From contig CBFIJI010000034.1 in NCBI GenBank assembly GCA_965662885.1, positions 1 to 18,250 on the forward strand: a DNA stretch of 18,250 nt, read 5' to 3'. The notes beneath the pieces are model-generated. The model saw only the letters and a list, made by a program, of their open reading frames with translations. It ran no database searches and had not been told where the DNA came from. Positions 7,876 to 15,613 of this stretch are shown here, one piece after another. Source of the DNA: CBFIJI01 sp965662885. GTDB lineage: Bacteria > Bacteroidota > Bacteroidia > Flavobacteriales > Flavobacteriaceae. Position numbers and translations under genes: made by a program. Numbering within the stretch: position 1 is the first letter of the stretch; the number at the start of each line of letters is the position of its first letter.

Positions 7876-8340
7876 ATGGAACAATTAAATGGGATTGTAA
7901 TGGAAAACACCAAAGGGTTTGGTCTTTATTTGGATCGTACTGTTAAAACGATAGAACTCGCTTTTCAAAAAATGTTCAAAGAAAATGCGATTGACCTTAC
8001 CATTGAACAATGGGTTTTTTTACAACGTATTCACGAATTGGGCGGCGAAACTTCTCAAAAAGAGTTAACCGACCTAAATTTTCGTACCCGTGCCACTACC
8101 TCTAAAATGATTACTAATCTTGTCAAGTTGGGCTATGTGGATAAATCCAGATTTGAAGGCGATTTAAAACGGTTTAAATTGTGTTTGACTCCTACTGGAG
8201 AACAGCTGGTTGAAGAAATATTGCCCTTTGTTCAGGAACTCCGACTGCATGGGCTAAAAGGAATATCCAAAGAGGACTTCCAGATTTTTCTTCACGTCTT
8301 GGATCAAATTTGGAGTAATTATAAGGTTGAGGATTCCTGA
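7876..8340 (+). CDS. MarR-family transcriptional regulator
   Basis: A small winged-helix DNA-binding protein of about 154 residues, normal for MarR proteins, which act as dimers and often respond to aromatic ligands. The N-terminal dimerisation helix is followed by LTIEQWVFLQRI, typical of MarR helix 2. The helix-turn-helix is TSQKELTDLNFRTRATTSKMI-type (about residues 59-80), with a wing around GYVDKSRFEGDLKRFKLCLTPTG. The frame opens at a GTG (7870), with ATG codons at 7876 and 7900. I chose 7876 because it sits at a normal distance from the -7 box at 7843-7850; 7900 is possible. The gene is divergent from the hpd operon, with the 28-bp palindrome in between, so it is the best candidate for the operon's repressor and may sense a pathway intermediate such as homogentisate or 4-hydroxyphenylpyruvate (inference). 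The 135-nt region after it (8341-8475), facing a convergent gene, holds no convincing terminator. Confidence 0.88.
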   Translation: MEQLNGIVMENTKGFGLYLDRTVKTIELAFQKMFKENAIDLTIEQWVFLQRIHELGGETSQKELTDLNFRTRATTSKMITNLVKLGYVDKSRFEGDLKRFKLCLTPTGEQLVEEILPFVQELRLHGLKGISKEDFQIFLHVLDQIWSNYKVEDS

Positions 8341-8475
8341 TCTTCACCAGATATTTCAAATTTAATAGTTGAGTTTTATGGGCTAAACAAGGTTGGATTT
8401 AAAATAAGGAATCAAAGGAATAACATCCAATGATTATCCGTTTAAATAGTCATCAGATAGTTGGGAAACTAAATT

Positions 8476-10719
8476 TTAAAGTCCAATCAAGTACTGAAAC
8501 TTTAAATAGATTTGATTTTGATCTACTCGGAAGGGGGAGTTAAATTCCGAGTTAAAATCTTCTAGTGAATTTTGATTTCCACCGATATAAAAAACGGTTG
8601 AAGGGTTGGGATTCCATTGCACTAAAGGCTGAATAAAAAAGCGTTCTGTAAAGTCGTTGTATTCCGAAATGAGTCGGACACTTAGGAAGTTATTGAACTG
8701 ATAACGCAGGTTTAAGCGTCCGATATATCCCTCAAAATAATTGGTGTTGTTTTCAAGATTTTTAAGACGTGCATAGCGAAGTGACGGCTTGATGTTAAAT
8801 TTATTTCCAATTTGAAAAGAAGGGACGATAAAGGCCGAAAATTCACGACCCACATCTGGAACTTCTTCGTTGTAGGCGAGGTCTTTTCCAAAGGTCATGT
8901 TGAGCATTAAACTAAAAGATTCGCTGGGCGAGCTCATAATATTCAACTCACTTTTACCCACGTTTCTATAATCACGACCAAGATAATTTTTAAAGGCATC
9001 GAAATCATAGGTGTATGAAATATCTGTATTGCCAAAAGTTTTTATGGAGATGATACCGTCCAAACTTAAGGCCTTAAAATTATTCTCAAAGGTATAGACT
9101 AGATCTCCTTTAAACCCAAGACTAAAAAATTGTAAAGCTTTTGTATTGGCAAAATTTTGATATTCGTGAAAGAGCGTAGTCCAACGGCGGTTGTTTTTTA
9201 CAACAAAACCGACATCAGCTTGATAGTCTGGTGCTATATTGCGATAAAACAGGTAGGATTTCCAATGTTCGGTGTTGCGATATAATTGGAGGTAAAGAGC
9301 ACTACCCGAAAAACGATCCCCGTCCAAACGGACACTTTTTCCGGCTGCTTGATCATCAGTATCAATCCAATCAGCAATCGGTTCTTCATTAAAATTCATG
9401 AGGACTTCATAACTCAATCGCCAGTTTTTACCCAACAAGAAAAGCCCATCTGTACCGATGAGGTTTCCATAGCCGCCCCCTTCAAAATAGCGGTTGGTGG
9501 TTAGTAAACCCACTCTCGATTTTTGACTGATCAAGCGTTGATAGCGAAAGACATTGACAAAAGATTGTCCTCCACTCCCAAGGTAAGAGCGATCTTCTCC
9601 TCCGATAAGGTAGGGGGAGTCTTGATCTAATGCGGTAAGAAAATAGATTCGCGAATTTTTTCCTTGACTGAGGAGTTTGGAGGCTACTAATGGATTGTTG
9701 ATGGACCGCGAATAAAAAGCGCCATCGGTGAAATTAACAATATCTGTTCCTCGATTAAAAAAGGGCCGACGTTCGGGATAAATTAAAGCTATAGGAGAAT
9801 TGACGTCAATTTGGGTGACATCCGCTTCTACTTGTGAAAAGTCAGGATTGATGGTCACTTCTAAAACACTGTTTTTACTCAGATCTAAATTAAGCCCAAG
9901 TCCAGCATTGGGGTTGAATTTTCCGTAGTCGATTGGCTGATTTAAGGCTGGGCGTTGCCCAGAAATATTGCCAGCCACATAGGGTAAAAGTTCAAAACGC
10001 TTTTCAATTTTGATGTCTTTCATGATTAAGCGATCGGTCGTTTGACAAACAACACACGAATTGTCTCGGTCACGGGTTTCACTACTGACTTCTATTTCGT
10101 TGCCTTGTGGATCGAAGTATTTTCGGAATAAGTTAAAATGCCAAAGCTGATCTTTAGCATTGGGAAAGGGTAGGGTGGCAAAAGGGATTTTAAATTCGAC
10201 CTGATAGCCGTCATCAACAATACTCCCTTCAGACTCAAATTCTAAATTAAAACTTCTATCATAGCGTTTATCATCGGTAAGTGCATTGACTGCTCGGACA
10301 TCTAACTGACTCCCAAAAGGGTTGGCAATCAAGATATAGTTGTTCCGGGCGTCGGTATAGGTATCCAAGCGAATAAGAACAACATCGTCACTGAAAATGG
10401 AGAAATCATCACGAGAACGTACGGAAGCACGAATATTTTTTGGATCGGAATAGGCATGAAAACCGATATACAGGTGAGTGTCCGTATAGGTCAAATAGCC
10501 AGTGGTTTTGATTTTAGCAGGAGTATTATTCCCAGGTTGAATTTCTATATTTAAGTCCACCTCAACTGCTGTAGCCCATTCTTTTGTATCAAGGCGTCCG
10601 TCAATCGTGATTTGTTCGGCACTTATCTTTTGAAGTTGGTACTCATTTTGAGCAAAAACATTACTAAAAATAAGTAAAAAAAGGAGGGATGGTAGTGGTA
10701 AGGATATTGACTTAAACAA
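8476..10719 (-). CDS. Exported CBM9/DUF5916-type protein, predicted outer-membrane beta-barrel
   Basis: A large surface protein: signal peptide, N-terminal carbohydrate-binding family 9-like domain (ITIDGRLDTKEW at about 37-48, then DDVVLIRLDTY and YQVEFKIPFATLPF), followed by the DUF5916 region (about 240 to the end), rich in alternating strands and aromatic residues and read here as an outer-membrane barrel. NPDFSQVEADVTQIDVNSP and YPERRPFF are recognisable family stretches. A CVVC pair lies in the region joining the domains. The function of the family is not established; sugar or polymer binding is suggested only by CBM9. The frame extends to a TTG at 10743, but that codon lies in a predicted promoter (10731-10759). 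I therefore place the start at the TTG at 10719, which gives MFKSISLPLPSLLFLLIFSN and a clean signal peptide ending FA|QN. No SusC/SusD partners are nearby; the gene stands alone. Confidence 0.85.
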   Translation of the reverse strand: MFKSISLPLPSLLFLLIFSNVFAQNEYQLQKISAEQITIDGRLDTKEWATAVEVDLNIEIQPGNNTPAKIKTTGYLTYTDTHLYIGFHAYSDPKNIRASVRSRDDFSIFSDDVVLIRLDTYTDARNNYILIANPFGSQLDVRAVNALTDDKRYDRSFNLEFESEGSIVDDGYQVEFKIPFATLPFPNAKDQLWHFNLFRKYFDPQGNEIEVSSETRDRDNSCVVCQTTDRLIMKDIKIEKRFELLPYVAGNISGQRPALNQPIDYGKFNPNAGLGLNLDLSKNSVLEVTINPDFSQVEADVTQIDVNSPIALIYPERRPFFNRGTDIVNFTDGAFYSRSINNPLVASKLLSQGKNSRIYFLTALDQDSPYLIGGEDRSYLGSGGQSFVNVFRYQRLISQKSRVGLLTTNRYFEGGGYGNLIGTDGLFLLGKNWRLSYEVLMNFNEEPIADWIDTDDQAAGKSVRLDGDRFSGSALYLQLYRNTEHWKSYLFYRNIAPDYQADVGFVVKNNRRWTTLFHEYQNFANTKALQFFSLGFKGDLVYTFENNFKALSLDGIISIKTFGNTDISYTYDFDAFKNYLGRDYRNVGKSELNIMSSPSESFSLMLNMTFGKDLAYNEEVPDVGREFSAFIVPSFQIGNKFNIKPSLRYARLKNLENNTNYFEGYIGRLNLRYQFNNFLSVRLISEYNDFTERFFIQPLVQWNPNPSTVFYIGGNQNSLEDFNSEFNSPFRVDQNQIYLKFQYLIGL

Positions 10720-10730
10720 GTTTTTTTTTA

Positions 10731-10759
10731 CAAATATAACCAAGCTTTGAAATATGCAA
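10731..10759 (-). promoter_or_regulatory. Predicted promoter of the CBM9/DUF5916 gene, overlapping its apparent 5' end
   Basis: On the minus strand TTG (10759-10757), 18 nt, then TATATTTG (10738-10731) is a full match to the TTG-N17-23-TAnnTTTG pattern. Initiation would fall in the A9 tract at 10729-10721, just before the TTG at 10719. This argues against the upstream TTG at 10743 as the start codon. Confidence 0.5.
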
Positions 10760-10819
10760 CTTAAAATGCTATTTTTCAGTGCCTTGTATTTTTTAAGAAA
10801 AGCAAATTAGTTAAGCAAG

Positions 10820-10827
10820 TAAATTTG
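10820..10827 (+). promoter_or_regulatory. Predicted -7 element of the RimB-RimK gene
   Basis: TAAATTTG matches TAnnTTTG and ends 24 nt before the ATG at 10852, a usual leader length. No TTG is found at the expected -33 position. It is divergent from the promoter at 10731-10759, about 60 bp away. Confidence 0.4.
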
Positions 10828-10851
10828 TAGTTTTAATGATTATATATTAAG

Positions 10852-12231
10852 ATGGATAGTCAAGATATTCAAATCATTGGAAGTGAAGAGTGGTGCGCCT
10901 TTGATGGGCTTAACCTTCCTGCAATAAAAGCGCGGGTAGATTCGGGTGCTGCAACCTCTTCCATACAAGCCTCAGAAATTAAGGTTGTAAAACACAATAA
11001 TGAAAATTGGGTAAAATTTCAAGTTAATCCCATACAGGACAACTTAAGTATTGGGGTGGAATGTTTTGCAAAAGTTATTGGTACGCGTGTTGTTAAAAGT
11101 TCTACTGGAATTGCAAGCAAGCGTTTTGTGATCAAGACCCCCTTGCGAATCGGAGATATCACTTTTGAAGTTGAATTGACTTTGGCCAATCGTGATGGGA
11201 TGGACTTTCGAATGCTCTTGGGAAGGGAGGCGATCAATAAGCGTTTTATGATTGATCCAGCACAAAAATTTAAGCAAGGGGATATAGGAAACGATGAATT
11301 GAGTGCCTTGTATCAACATTTGATTCATAAAAAATCAGGTTTACAGATTGGCTTGTTAGCTTCAGACCGTTCGCTGTATAGTAATAAACGCTTGATGGAG
11401 GCAGGAAAGTCACGGGGTCATGAAATGCATTTTTACAATATTCAGCAGTGTTATATGCGTTTGGACACCTTAACTCCTGAAGTGCGATATCGTGGAGGGA
11501 CCATCTTAAACAGTATCGATGCAGTTATACCGAGAATTCGACCCAGTATGACCTTTTATGGGTGTGCATTGCTTCGTCAGTTTCATTCCATTGGAACCTA
11601 TTGCTTAAATACTTCTTCTGCTATTTCGCAATCTCGCGACAAGCTTTTTTCTTCTCAGTTGTTTTCTTCCAATGAAATTAAAATACCAATCACGGGATTT
11701 GCTAAATCTCCTCTAGATACTAAAGACCTTATTGAGATGGTGGGGGGTGCCCCATTAATTATCAAGCTGTTGGAAAGTGCTCAAGGGAAAGGAGTTGTTT
11801 TGGCAGAAACCAATAAGGCTGGAGAAAGTGTGATTAATGCTTTTAAAAGTTTACAAGCCAATATTTTGGTTCAAGAATTTATCAAAGAAGCAGGAGGAAA
11901 GGACCTTCGATGTTTTGTTATTGATGGAAAAGTGGTGGCAGCTATTCAACGTCAAGCTCCTGTAGGTGAATTTCGTTCCAACATCCATATGGGCGGGACA
12001 GCCTCTCAGGTGAAAATTACTAATGATGAACGTCGTTTAGCCATCAAAGCAGCTAAAATTTTAAATCTTTCAGTGGCAGGTGTTGATATTATCCGATCCA
12101 ATCAAGGTCCTCTTTTGTTGGAGGTTAATTCTTCCCCAGGTTTGGAAGGAATTGAAAATGCCACGGGTAAGGATATTGCGATTAAAATGATTATCGCTAT
12201 TGAAAAAAAATTAAAACATCAAGCAACTTGA
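10852..12231 (+). CDS. rimK: RimB-like protease domain fused to RimK glutamate ligase
   Basis: A two-domain fusion of 459 residues. Residues ~5-145 match the RimB / 'ATP-dependent zinc protease' family (PF05618), now regarded as retropepsin-like: VDSGAATSSI with DSGA at 30-33 and the partner motif MLLGREA at 121-127. Residues ~164-455 are a full RimK ATP-grasp ligase very close to E. coli RimK: SLYSNKRL, DAVIPRIRPSMTFYG, GGAPLIIKLLE, GKGVVLAE, EFRSNIHMGG, and the Mg-binding set VDI (Asp412) with LLEVNSSPGLEGIE (Glu424 and Asn426). E. coli RimK adds glutamates to the C-terminus of ribosomal protein S6; in pseudomonads RimB is a separate partner that modulates RimK. The substrate here is not shown by the sequence. 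First gene of a probable four-gene unit; its TGA begins an AT-rich hairpin. Confidence 0.93.
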   Translation: MDSQDIQIIGSEEWCAFDGLNLPAIKARVDSGAATSSIQASEIKVVKHNNENWVKFQVNPIQDNLSIGVECFAKVIGTRVVKSSTGIASKRFVIKTPLRIGDITFEVELTLANRDGMDFRMLLGREAINKRFMIDPAQKFKQGDIGNDELSALYQHLIHKKSGLQIGLLASDRSLYSNKRLMEAGKSRGHEMHFYNIQQCYMRLDTLTPEVRYRGGTILNSIDAVIPRIRPSMTFYGCALLRQFHSIGTYCLNTSSAISQSRDKLFSSQLFSSNEIKIPITGFAKSPLDTKDLIEMVGGAPLIIKLLESAQGKGVVLAETNKAGESVINAFKSLQANILVQEFIKEAGGKDLRCFVIDGKVVAAIQRQAPVGEFRSNIHMGGTASQVKITNDERRLAIKAAKILNLSVAGVDIIRSNQGPLLLEVNSSPGLEGIENATGKDIAIKMIIAIEKKLKHQAT

Positions 12232-12246
12232 TTATTAAAATAATCA
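12229..12246. repeat. Inverted repeat at the RimB-RimK stop codon
   Basis: TGATTATT (12229-12236) and AATAATCA (12239-12246) pair perfectly around AA. The first three bases are the stop codon. There is no T-run after it, so it is not a normal intrinsic terminator; it could be a weak RNA hairpin or a DNA-binding palindrome. Confidence 0.5.
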
Positions 12247-12251
12247 GGGTT

Positions 12252-12268
12252 CTTGATTAAAAATCAAG
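12252..12268. repeat. Inverted repeat just upstream of the amidohydrolase start
   Basis: CTTGATT (12252-12258) and AATCAAG (12262-12268) pair perfectly around AAA, ending 2 nt before the ATG at 12271. In RNA it would cover the ribosome-binding region. It shares the core TGATTA with the preceding inverted repeat. Confidence 0.5.
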
Positions 12269-12270
12269 CA

Positions 12271-13623
12271 ATGAAAAAATACAGTAATCTACAATTAGTT
12301 TCAATTTTCCTCTTTTTAGTGTTGACCGTACTCAGCAGCTATGGTCAAAAAAAAGCCTTAGTTGGTGGTACTTTGATTGATGGTTTTGGGGGAAAACCAA
12401 TTGCCAATAGTGTTATTCTTCTCGAAGGGGAAACCATAACCGCCATTGGAACTCTTGCAACGCTAAAAATTCCTGAGGATGCTGAAGTAATCAGTACGGA
12501 GGGGATGAGTGTGCTCCCCGGTTTATGGGATATGCATGTCCATTTAATGATTACTGGACATGCGGATTACACCTATTGGGATAAAACCTATCTGCCGCTT
12601 TTTGAAAAGGTAATCATGCCAGCTTCTGCACATCAATTGTTATTGGCGGGAGTGACAAGCGCACGAGATCTTGGGGCTCCACTTGAAGCGAGTATAACTG
12701 TACGGGATGCGATTAATGAGGGGAAGATTCCCGGGCCAACCATGTATATGAGTGGTCCTTTTATTCAGAAAAAGCCCTATCCGGGAACAGAAGCTTTTCG
12801 CTGGGGGGTGAATGGTCCCAAAGAGGCGCGTCAAAAAGTGAAAAAATTGGCAGAGGCTGGGGTAGATTGTATCAAATTGATTGATCAAGATCAAATGACA
12901 TTTGAAGAAATTAAAGCGGTGGTAGATGAAGCCCATGCCCATAATCTTAAGGTGGTGGCCCATTCGCACCGACCTGAGGAAATCCGTTTGGGCCTCCGTG
13001 CAGGTGTCGATAATTTTGAACATACTGGCCTTTCTTCTGCACCGGCCTATCCAGAGGATGTTATGGATATGCTAGTTGAGCGAACAGCACAAATGAATAA
13101 AGGGCCTTTGTTTTGGACGCCTACTGTGGAAGGCTTGTACAATTACGAATACCTTCGCGATAATCCAGAAGCATTGGATAATGATTCTTGGCATTTGGAT
13201 CTACCGGATTCTATCATCACTGATATAAAAAATTCGATTAAAGCACCAGGGAAACTCCCTTATTTTCAATTAACACCCATTCGAAAGCCTACCTTAGAAA
13301 CGAAATTTAATCAGTTACGAAAAGCGGGAGTAGTCCTTTTAATAGGGACAGATAGTGGTATTCCAATGAAATTTCATTCACAAAGTACTTGGCATGAATT
13401 GGATGTTTGGGTCAACGAATTTGGTTACCCTGCCATTGAAGCCATTAAATCAGCGACCTATTGGCCTTCTGTTTTTATGGGTGTTGATGATCGTGTGGGA
13501 TCTATTACTCCCGGAAAGCAAGCAGATATCATTGCTGTTAAAGGGGATGTACTTCGACATATAGCTTTATTACAAGAGGTTGATTTGGTCATCAAAAAGG
13601 GTAAAGTGTACAAACAAAATTAG
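12271..13623 (+). CDS. Exported metal-dependent amidohydrolase
   Basis: An amidohydrolase-superfamily TIM-barrel enzyme, 450 residues from the ATG at 12271. The frame opens at a TTG 18 nt earlier, but MKKYSNLQLVSIFLFLVLTV gives a proper signal peptide (cleavage near SSYG|QKK), so export to the periplasm is predicted. Metal-site residues of the superfamily are all present: DMHVH (His89 and His91), CIKL (Lys202, the likely carboxylated lysine), VAHSH (His231), FEHTG (His251) and GTDSG (Asp361). The C-terminal PGKQADIIAVKGD motif closes the composite beta-domain. It resembles the imidazolonepropionase / Xaa-Pro dipeptidase-like group, but the substrate (cyclic amide, dipeptide or other) cannot be assigned. 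It follows the RimB-RimK gene by 39 nt and is followed by the PepSY gene after 10 nt, so co-transcription is likely. Confidence 0.9.
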   Translation: MKKYSNLQLVSIFLFLVLTVLSSYGQKKALVGGTLIDGFGGKPIANSVILLEGETITAIGTLATLKIPEDAEVISTEGMSVLPGLWDMHVHLMITGHADYTYWDKTYLPLFEKVIMPASAHQLLLAGVTSARDLGAPLEASITVRDAINEGKIPGPTMYMSGPFIQKKPYPGTEAFRWGVNGPKEARQKVKKLAEAGVDCIKLIDQDQMTFEEIKAVVDEAHAHNLKVVAHSHRPEEIRLGLRAGVDNFEHTGLSSAPAYPEDVMDMLVERTAQMNKGPLFWTPTVEGLYNYEYLRDNPEALDNDSWHLDLPDSIITDIKNSIKAPGKLPYFQLTPIRKPTLETKFNQLRKAGVVLLIGTDSGIPMKFHSQSTWHELDVWVNEFGYPAIEAIKSATYWPSVFMGVDDRVGSITPGKQADIIAVKGDVLRHIALLQEVDLVIKKGKVYKQN

Positions 13624-13633
13624 GACAAACTAT

Positions 13634-14326
13634 ATGAGAAAAACATTAATGAAGATTCGTAAAACACACCGTTATTTAGGAGTGTTTATTGGGTTGCAAT
13701 TTTTAGCATGGACCGTTTCAGGGTTGTATTTTAGTTGGACGGATATTGACGAAATTCATGGCGATCAATTTCAAAAATTGCCACCACCCACTGCAAGCTT
13801 TCAAAATCTAATTGATTTGGACAGTTTGAATGTTCCGATTACACAAGTTCACCTGGTTGAAATTGATAAAGCCCCATACTATTGGGTAAACAGTTCTCAA
13901 TTGTTCAATGCACGAACAGGGGATCTTAAGCCAGGAATTGATGCTGATGAAGCCGTTGCGGTTGCCAACAGGCATATGATCGAGGGACTCAATATTGTCA
14001 AGGTAGAAAAAATTGATACGACTGGGCCACATCACGAATTTCGTGGACGTTCTCTCCCAGCTTTTGCTGTTCACTATGACCATCCTGAAAAGTTGATTGC
14101 TTATGTTGATGGGCGTAGCGGTATTTTTCACCGGGTACGCCATGAAAGCTGGCGATGGTTTGACTTCTTATGGATGGGCCATACCATGGACTATCAGGGA
14201 AGAGATAATTTTAATAACATTCTCCTGCGAATTTTTTCGCTTTTTGGCCTCTTCACCGTTTTAAGTGGGTTTTTATTGTGGGGAACAACCTCACCTACGC
14301 TAAGGAAATTAAAATTAAAAAAATAA
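13634..14326 (+). CDS. PepSY-domain membrane protein
   Basis: A 231-residue protein with two membrane helices: residues ~14-35 (GVFIGLQFLAWTVSGLYFSW) and ~198-219 (IFSLFGLFTVLSGFLLW). Between them lies a periplasmic PepSY-type region, including DADEAVAVANRHM and a YVDGRSGIFHRV strand pair. KTHRYLG before the first helix and FLWMGHTMDYQGRDNFNN before the second are typical of PepSY-associated transmembrane proteins; His residues at these places bind haem in related reductases (family analogy only). The open frame starts at 13580 inside the amidohydrolase gene, but the ATG at 13634 (MRKTLMKIRKTHRYLG) is preferred: it lies 10 nt after the amidohydrolase stop and directly precedes the conserved N-terminus. 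It may regulate or support the exported hydrolases on either side, but this is unproven. Confidence 0.85.
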   Translation: MRKTLMKIRKTHRYLGVFIGLQFLAWTVSGLYFSWTDIDEIHGDQFQKLPPPTASFQNLIDLDSLNVPITQVHLVEIDKAPYYWVNSSQLFNARTGDLKPGIDADEAVAVANRHMIEGLNIVKVEKIDTTGPHHEFRGRSLPAFAVHYDHPEKLIAYVDGRSGIFHRVRHESWRWFDFLWMGHTMDYQGRDNFNNILLRIFSLFGLFTVLSGFLLWGTTSPTLRKLKLKK

Positions 14327-14347
14327 TCACTGCAACGTATTTAGACA

Positions 14348-15373
14348 ATGACACCAAGATTAATCACTCTTTCCCTTTTTTTTCTTTTTTCCCTTTTTTT
14401 TGGAGCTAAAATAAATGCGCAAGATCGACAGGAATTAACGCCATTAAACAGCCTAACTTTTGGGTCGTGTAACCGAACCGATTTGGATCAAGGGATATGG
14501 AATGCCATTGCAGAAGAAAATGCTGATGTTTGGGTTTGGTTGGGTGATATTGTCTATACAGAGCGGCAAAGTATGGAGGATTTATCCACTAAATACGCAC
14601 TTCAAAAAGCATTACCAGCCTACCAAAAGCTAATGAACAAAACAACAATTTTTGGGGTTTGGGACGATCATGATTTTGGAAAAAACGATGCTGGAAGTGC
14701 TTTTAAAAAGAAAGTGGAAAGTCGGGAATTGCTGTTTGATTTTTTGGATTTAAGTGTGGCACATCCTGCACGCTCTCGAGAAGGTGCCTATCAAAGTTAT
14801 TCCTACGGGGAGGGTGAGCAAAAGACATTACTAATTTTATTGGACGTGCGCTATTTTAAGGAAGCTTATGTCCGAAGTAGTAGTCCTAAACAACGCTATA
14901 AAAAAGATACCGAAGGATTGCTCCTTGGGGAAGCTCAGTGGGAATGGTTGGAAACTCTTTTGGCGAATAGCGATGCCCAAGTTCATCTTTTTGGGGGAGG
15001 TATTCAGTTGCTGTCTTCGGAACATCCTTTTGAAAAATGGTCCAACTATCCGAATGCCCGAAAACGCTTTATGTCTTTACTTAAAAAATATCAAATTAAA
15101 AATGCTATTTATTTAAGTGGTGACCGCCATATTGCAGAGTTATCCGCAATGAAAATTAACGAGGACGCTTTTTTGTATGACTTGACTTCTAGTGGACTGA
15201 CCCATGCCTATACTGGACTTAATAAAGAGGCTAACCCCTATCGGATAAGCCCATTAATAAAACAATTAAATTACGGTCATTTAAAGTTGGATTGGGATCG
15301 AAGGGAAATCACAATGTTTCTCAAAGACAAAGCAGGGCAACCGTTATACCATAAGACCCTTTTAATGGAATAG
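14348..15373 (+). CDS. Exported PhoD-like phosphatase/phosphodiesterase
   Basis: An alkaline phosphatase D-family metallophosphatase of 341 residues with a signal peptide (1-24, cleavage near INA|QD). Family motifs in order are LTFGSCN (37-42), WLGDIVY (64-70, metal-binding Asp67), VWDDHDFGKND (104-114), GGGIQLLSSEHPFEKW (216-231) and SGDRHIAE (257-264). It should hydrolyse phosphomonoesters or diesters in the periplasm; the substrate is unknown. It lacks the long N-terminal domain of Bacillus PhoD, as is usual for the short Bacteroidota form. ATG at 14348 is 21 nt after the PepSY stop, making it the last gene of the probable unit. The signal-peptide codons contain three T-runs (T8, T6 and T8) within 26 nt, giving a Phe/Leu-rich core and a slippage-prone DNA tract. 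Confidence 0.92.
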   Translation: MTPRLITLSLFFLFSLFFGAKINAQDRQELTPLNSLTFGSCNRTDLDQGIWNAIAEENADVWVWLGDIVYTERQSMEDLSTKYALQKALPAYQKLMNKTTIFGVWDDHDFGKNDAGSAFKKKVESRELLFDFLDLSVAHPARSREGAYQSYSYGEGEQKTLLILLDVRYFKEAYVRSSSPKQRYKKDTEGLLLGEAQWEWLETLLANSDAQVHLFGGGIQLLSSEHPFEKWSNYPNARKRFMSLLKKYQIKNAIYLSGDRHIAELSAMKINEDAFLYDLTSSGLTHAYTGLNKEANPYRISPLIKQLNYGHLKLDWDRREITMFLKDKAGQPLYHKTLLME

Positions 15374-15379
15374 TTTTAG

Positions 15380-15553
15380 GATTCCTTTACCCTTATTGCC
15401 CATAAATTTTTATGTGTGCCTAAAGAAAAATTCCTATTAGCATTCATACAAAACAATGTAAAAATAGTAGCGAATGAATTGGGTTATAGTGCATCCTTTT
15501 TTAATAGACTTCTAAAAGGTAGGTTTCCTTACTTTTTTAGAACTAAAATTTAG
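15380..15553 (+). pseudogene. Possible remnant of an AraC-type helix-turn-helix C-terminus
   Basis: The region 15374-15613 holds no intact gene. One frame stays open for 57 codons (15380-15550, TAG at 15551) without an ATG. Its end, VANELGYSASFFNRLLKG, is reminiscent of the second AraC helix-turn-helix (pattern IAxxLGFSDxSYFSRxFK). It has no proper start and overlaps a terminator-like hairpin, so it is either a decayed fragment or a chance likeness. Confidence 0.2.
15511..15541 (+). terminator. Terminator-like hairpin after the PhoD gene
   Basis: An A-run, then a GC-containing stem (GGTAGG with CCTTAC, one bulge) around TTT, then TTTTTT. The outer bases TCTAAAA and TTTTAGA also pair. It lies 138 nt after the PhoD stop and 73 nt before rmuC, in the right place to end the upstream unit. 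Confidence 0.4.
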
Positions 15554-15613
15554 CTGTAATAGGCTTCCTATCGGTTTAATTTTTTTAATTTACAATCTTA
15601 AATAACTACCCAT

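Noticed and set aside
7865..7888. A seven-codon open frame (ATG to TAA) that overlaps the start of the MarR gene and could be a leader peptide.
   Set aside because: Too short to support, no ribosome-binding site, and most likely a chance ATG in the leader.
8430..8543. Short plus-strand open frame starting in the convergent gap and running into the DUF5916 gene.
   Set aside because: Runs antisense to a well-supported gene and its product resembles nothing known.
12640..13023. A 127-codon minus-strand frame inside the amidohydrolase gene.
   Set aside because: Shadow frame: the plus-strand protein here carries conserved metal-site motifs, and the antisense product has no recognisable features.
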